NCBI GenBank assembly: GCA_036496265.1
Contig: DASXLL010000242.1
Location: forward strand, 1 to 12,884
Direction: 5' to 3'
DNA length: 12,884 bases
Origin: CAYLLN01 sp036496265
GTDB taxonomy: Bacteria > Planctomycetota > Planctomycetia > Pirellulales > Pirellulaceae
Numbering within the stretch: position 1 is the first letter of the stretch; each line of letters opens with the position of its first letter. Of this stretch, positions 12,702 to 12,884 are shown piece after piece. Under the pieces are notes generated by a model, which did no database searches, had not been told where the DNA came from, and saw only the letters and a program-made list of their open reading frames with translations. The position numbers were made by a program, and so were the translations under genes.

Positions 12702-12884
12702 TTAGACAATCACAGCCGTCAGCGCCTGAAAATGCGGATGATTCCGGATGGCATCGAAATCCGCTTCATGCTGGACCAGGTCGCGATATTCAGGCTCGAG
12801 ATCAAACGCCTGCGACAGATACGCGACGGCCAGCTTCACATTGCCGGCCAAGCTCCAGTAGCACGCCAGGTTGTAATGCACAAT
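12702..12884 (-). CDS. C-terminal end of a TPR-type protein (5' part outside window)
   Basis: From the right edge the minus strand reads 60 residues to a TAA at 12704-12702. The sequence begins IVHYNLACYWSLAGNVKLAV, continues AYLSQAFDLEPEYRDLVQHE and ends ADFDAIRNHPHFQALTAVIV. YNLACYWSLAGNVKLAVAYL fits a tetratricopeptide repeat helix pair (conserved LACYW, G, A). The DFDAIRNHPHFQ segment is a common C-terminal cap of such proteins, in which the last repeat is followed by 'D.DLD.IR..P.F'. TPR regions hold protein partners; nothing can be said of the missing N-terminal part. The reading frame ends just after the shared palindrome and is convergent with the 281-residue gene. Confidence 0.8.
   Translation of the reverse strand: MVHYNLACYWSLAGNVKLAVAYLSQAFDLEPEYRDLVQHEADFDAIRNHPHFQALTAVIV

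Overview
This window looks like a piece of a planctomycete chromosome, most likely from the Pirellulales and their relatives. Three things point there. The families are typical: a Tat-exported DUF1501 protein, a secreted DUF1080 protein, an exported FAD-dependent oxidoreductase, an SMP-30-type lactonase and DUF4142. Several small membrane proteins carry the arginine-rich 'RFGLATLL' / 'RYRLRTLL' type of N-terminus. The gaps are full of GC-rich palindromic repeats, some of which spill into spurious ORFs reading 'WEGEAPAEP'. The assignment rests on recognising these families and motifs, not on a search.

Layout: positions 1-8908 are read almost wholly leftward (minus strand). From right to left these are an SMP-30/gluconolactonase-like protein (8908-7970), a 57-residue membrane protein (7719-7546), a one-helix membrane-anchored hypothetical protein (7449-6970), a two-domain DUF1080 protein (6629-5514), a four-helix membrane protein (5364-4939), a DUF1501 protein (4813-3473) followed after 22 bases by an 89-residue protein (3450-3181), a DUF4142 protein (2879-2175) and the N-terminal 622 residues of an FAD-dependent oxidoreductase (1868 to the left edge). 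From 9240 the genes run rightward: an outer-membrane beta-barrel candidate, a small XRE-type helix-turn-helix protein, a CDGSH iron-sulfur protein and a conserved-looking 281-residue protein of unknown function. At the right edge the last 60 residues of a TPR-type protein enter on the minus strand.

How the genes work together: most leftward genes encode exported or envelope proteins. The FAD oxidoreductase, DUF1501, DUF1080 and SMP-30 families are the kinds of secreted carbohydrate-related proteins that planctomycetes hold in large numbers, so a loose theme of extracytoplasmic sugar metabolism is reasonable. Only DUF1501 with the 89-residue gene, and perhaps the 7719/7449 pair, are close enough to be called operons. 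The rightward group shows no common pathway.

Intergenic DNA: almost every gap above 200 bases holds its own palindromic element, with roughly ten different sequence types. Two copies of one hairpin (1976-2004 and 5480-5508) differ by a base-pair-preserving double change. Another element (1954-2030) has degenerate inverted ends and lies between 10-base direct repeats. I see no tRNA, rRNA, CRISPR array, transposase, phage gene or defence system. I did not find a clear undescribed biological system. The most open questions are the palindrome families, the TTATGCA palindrome cluster upstream of the DUF1080 gene and the 281-residue protein.
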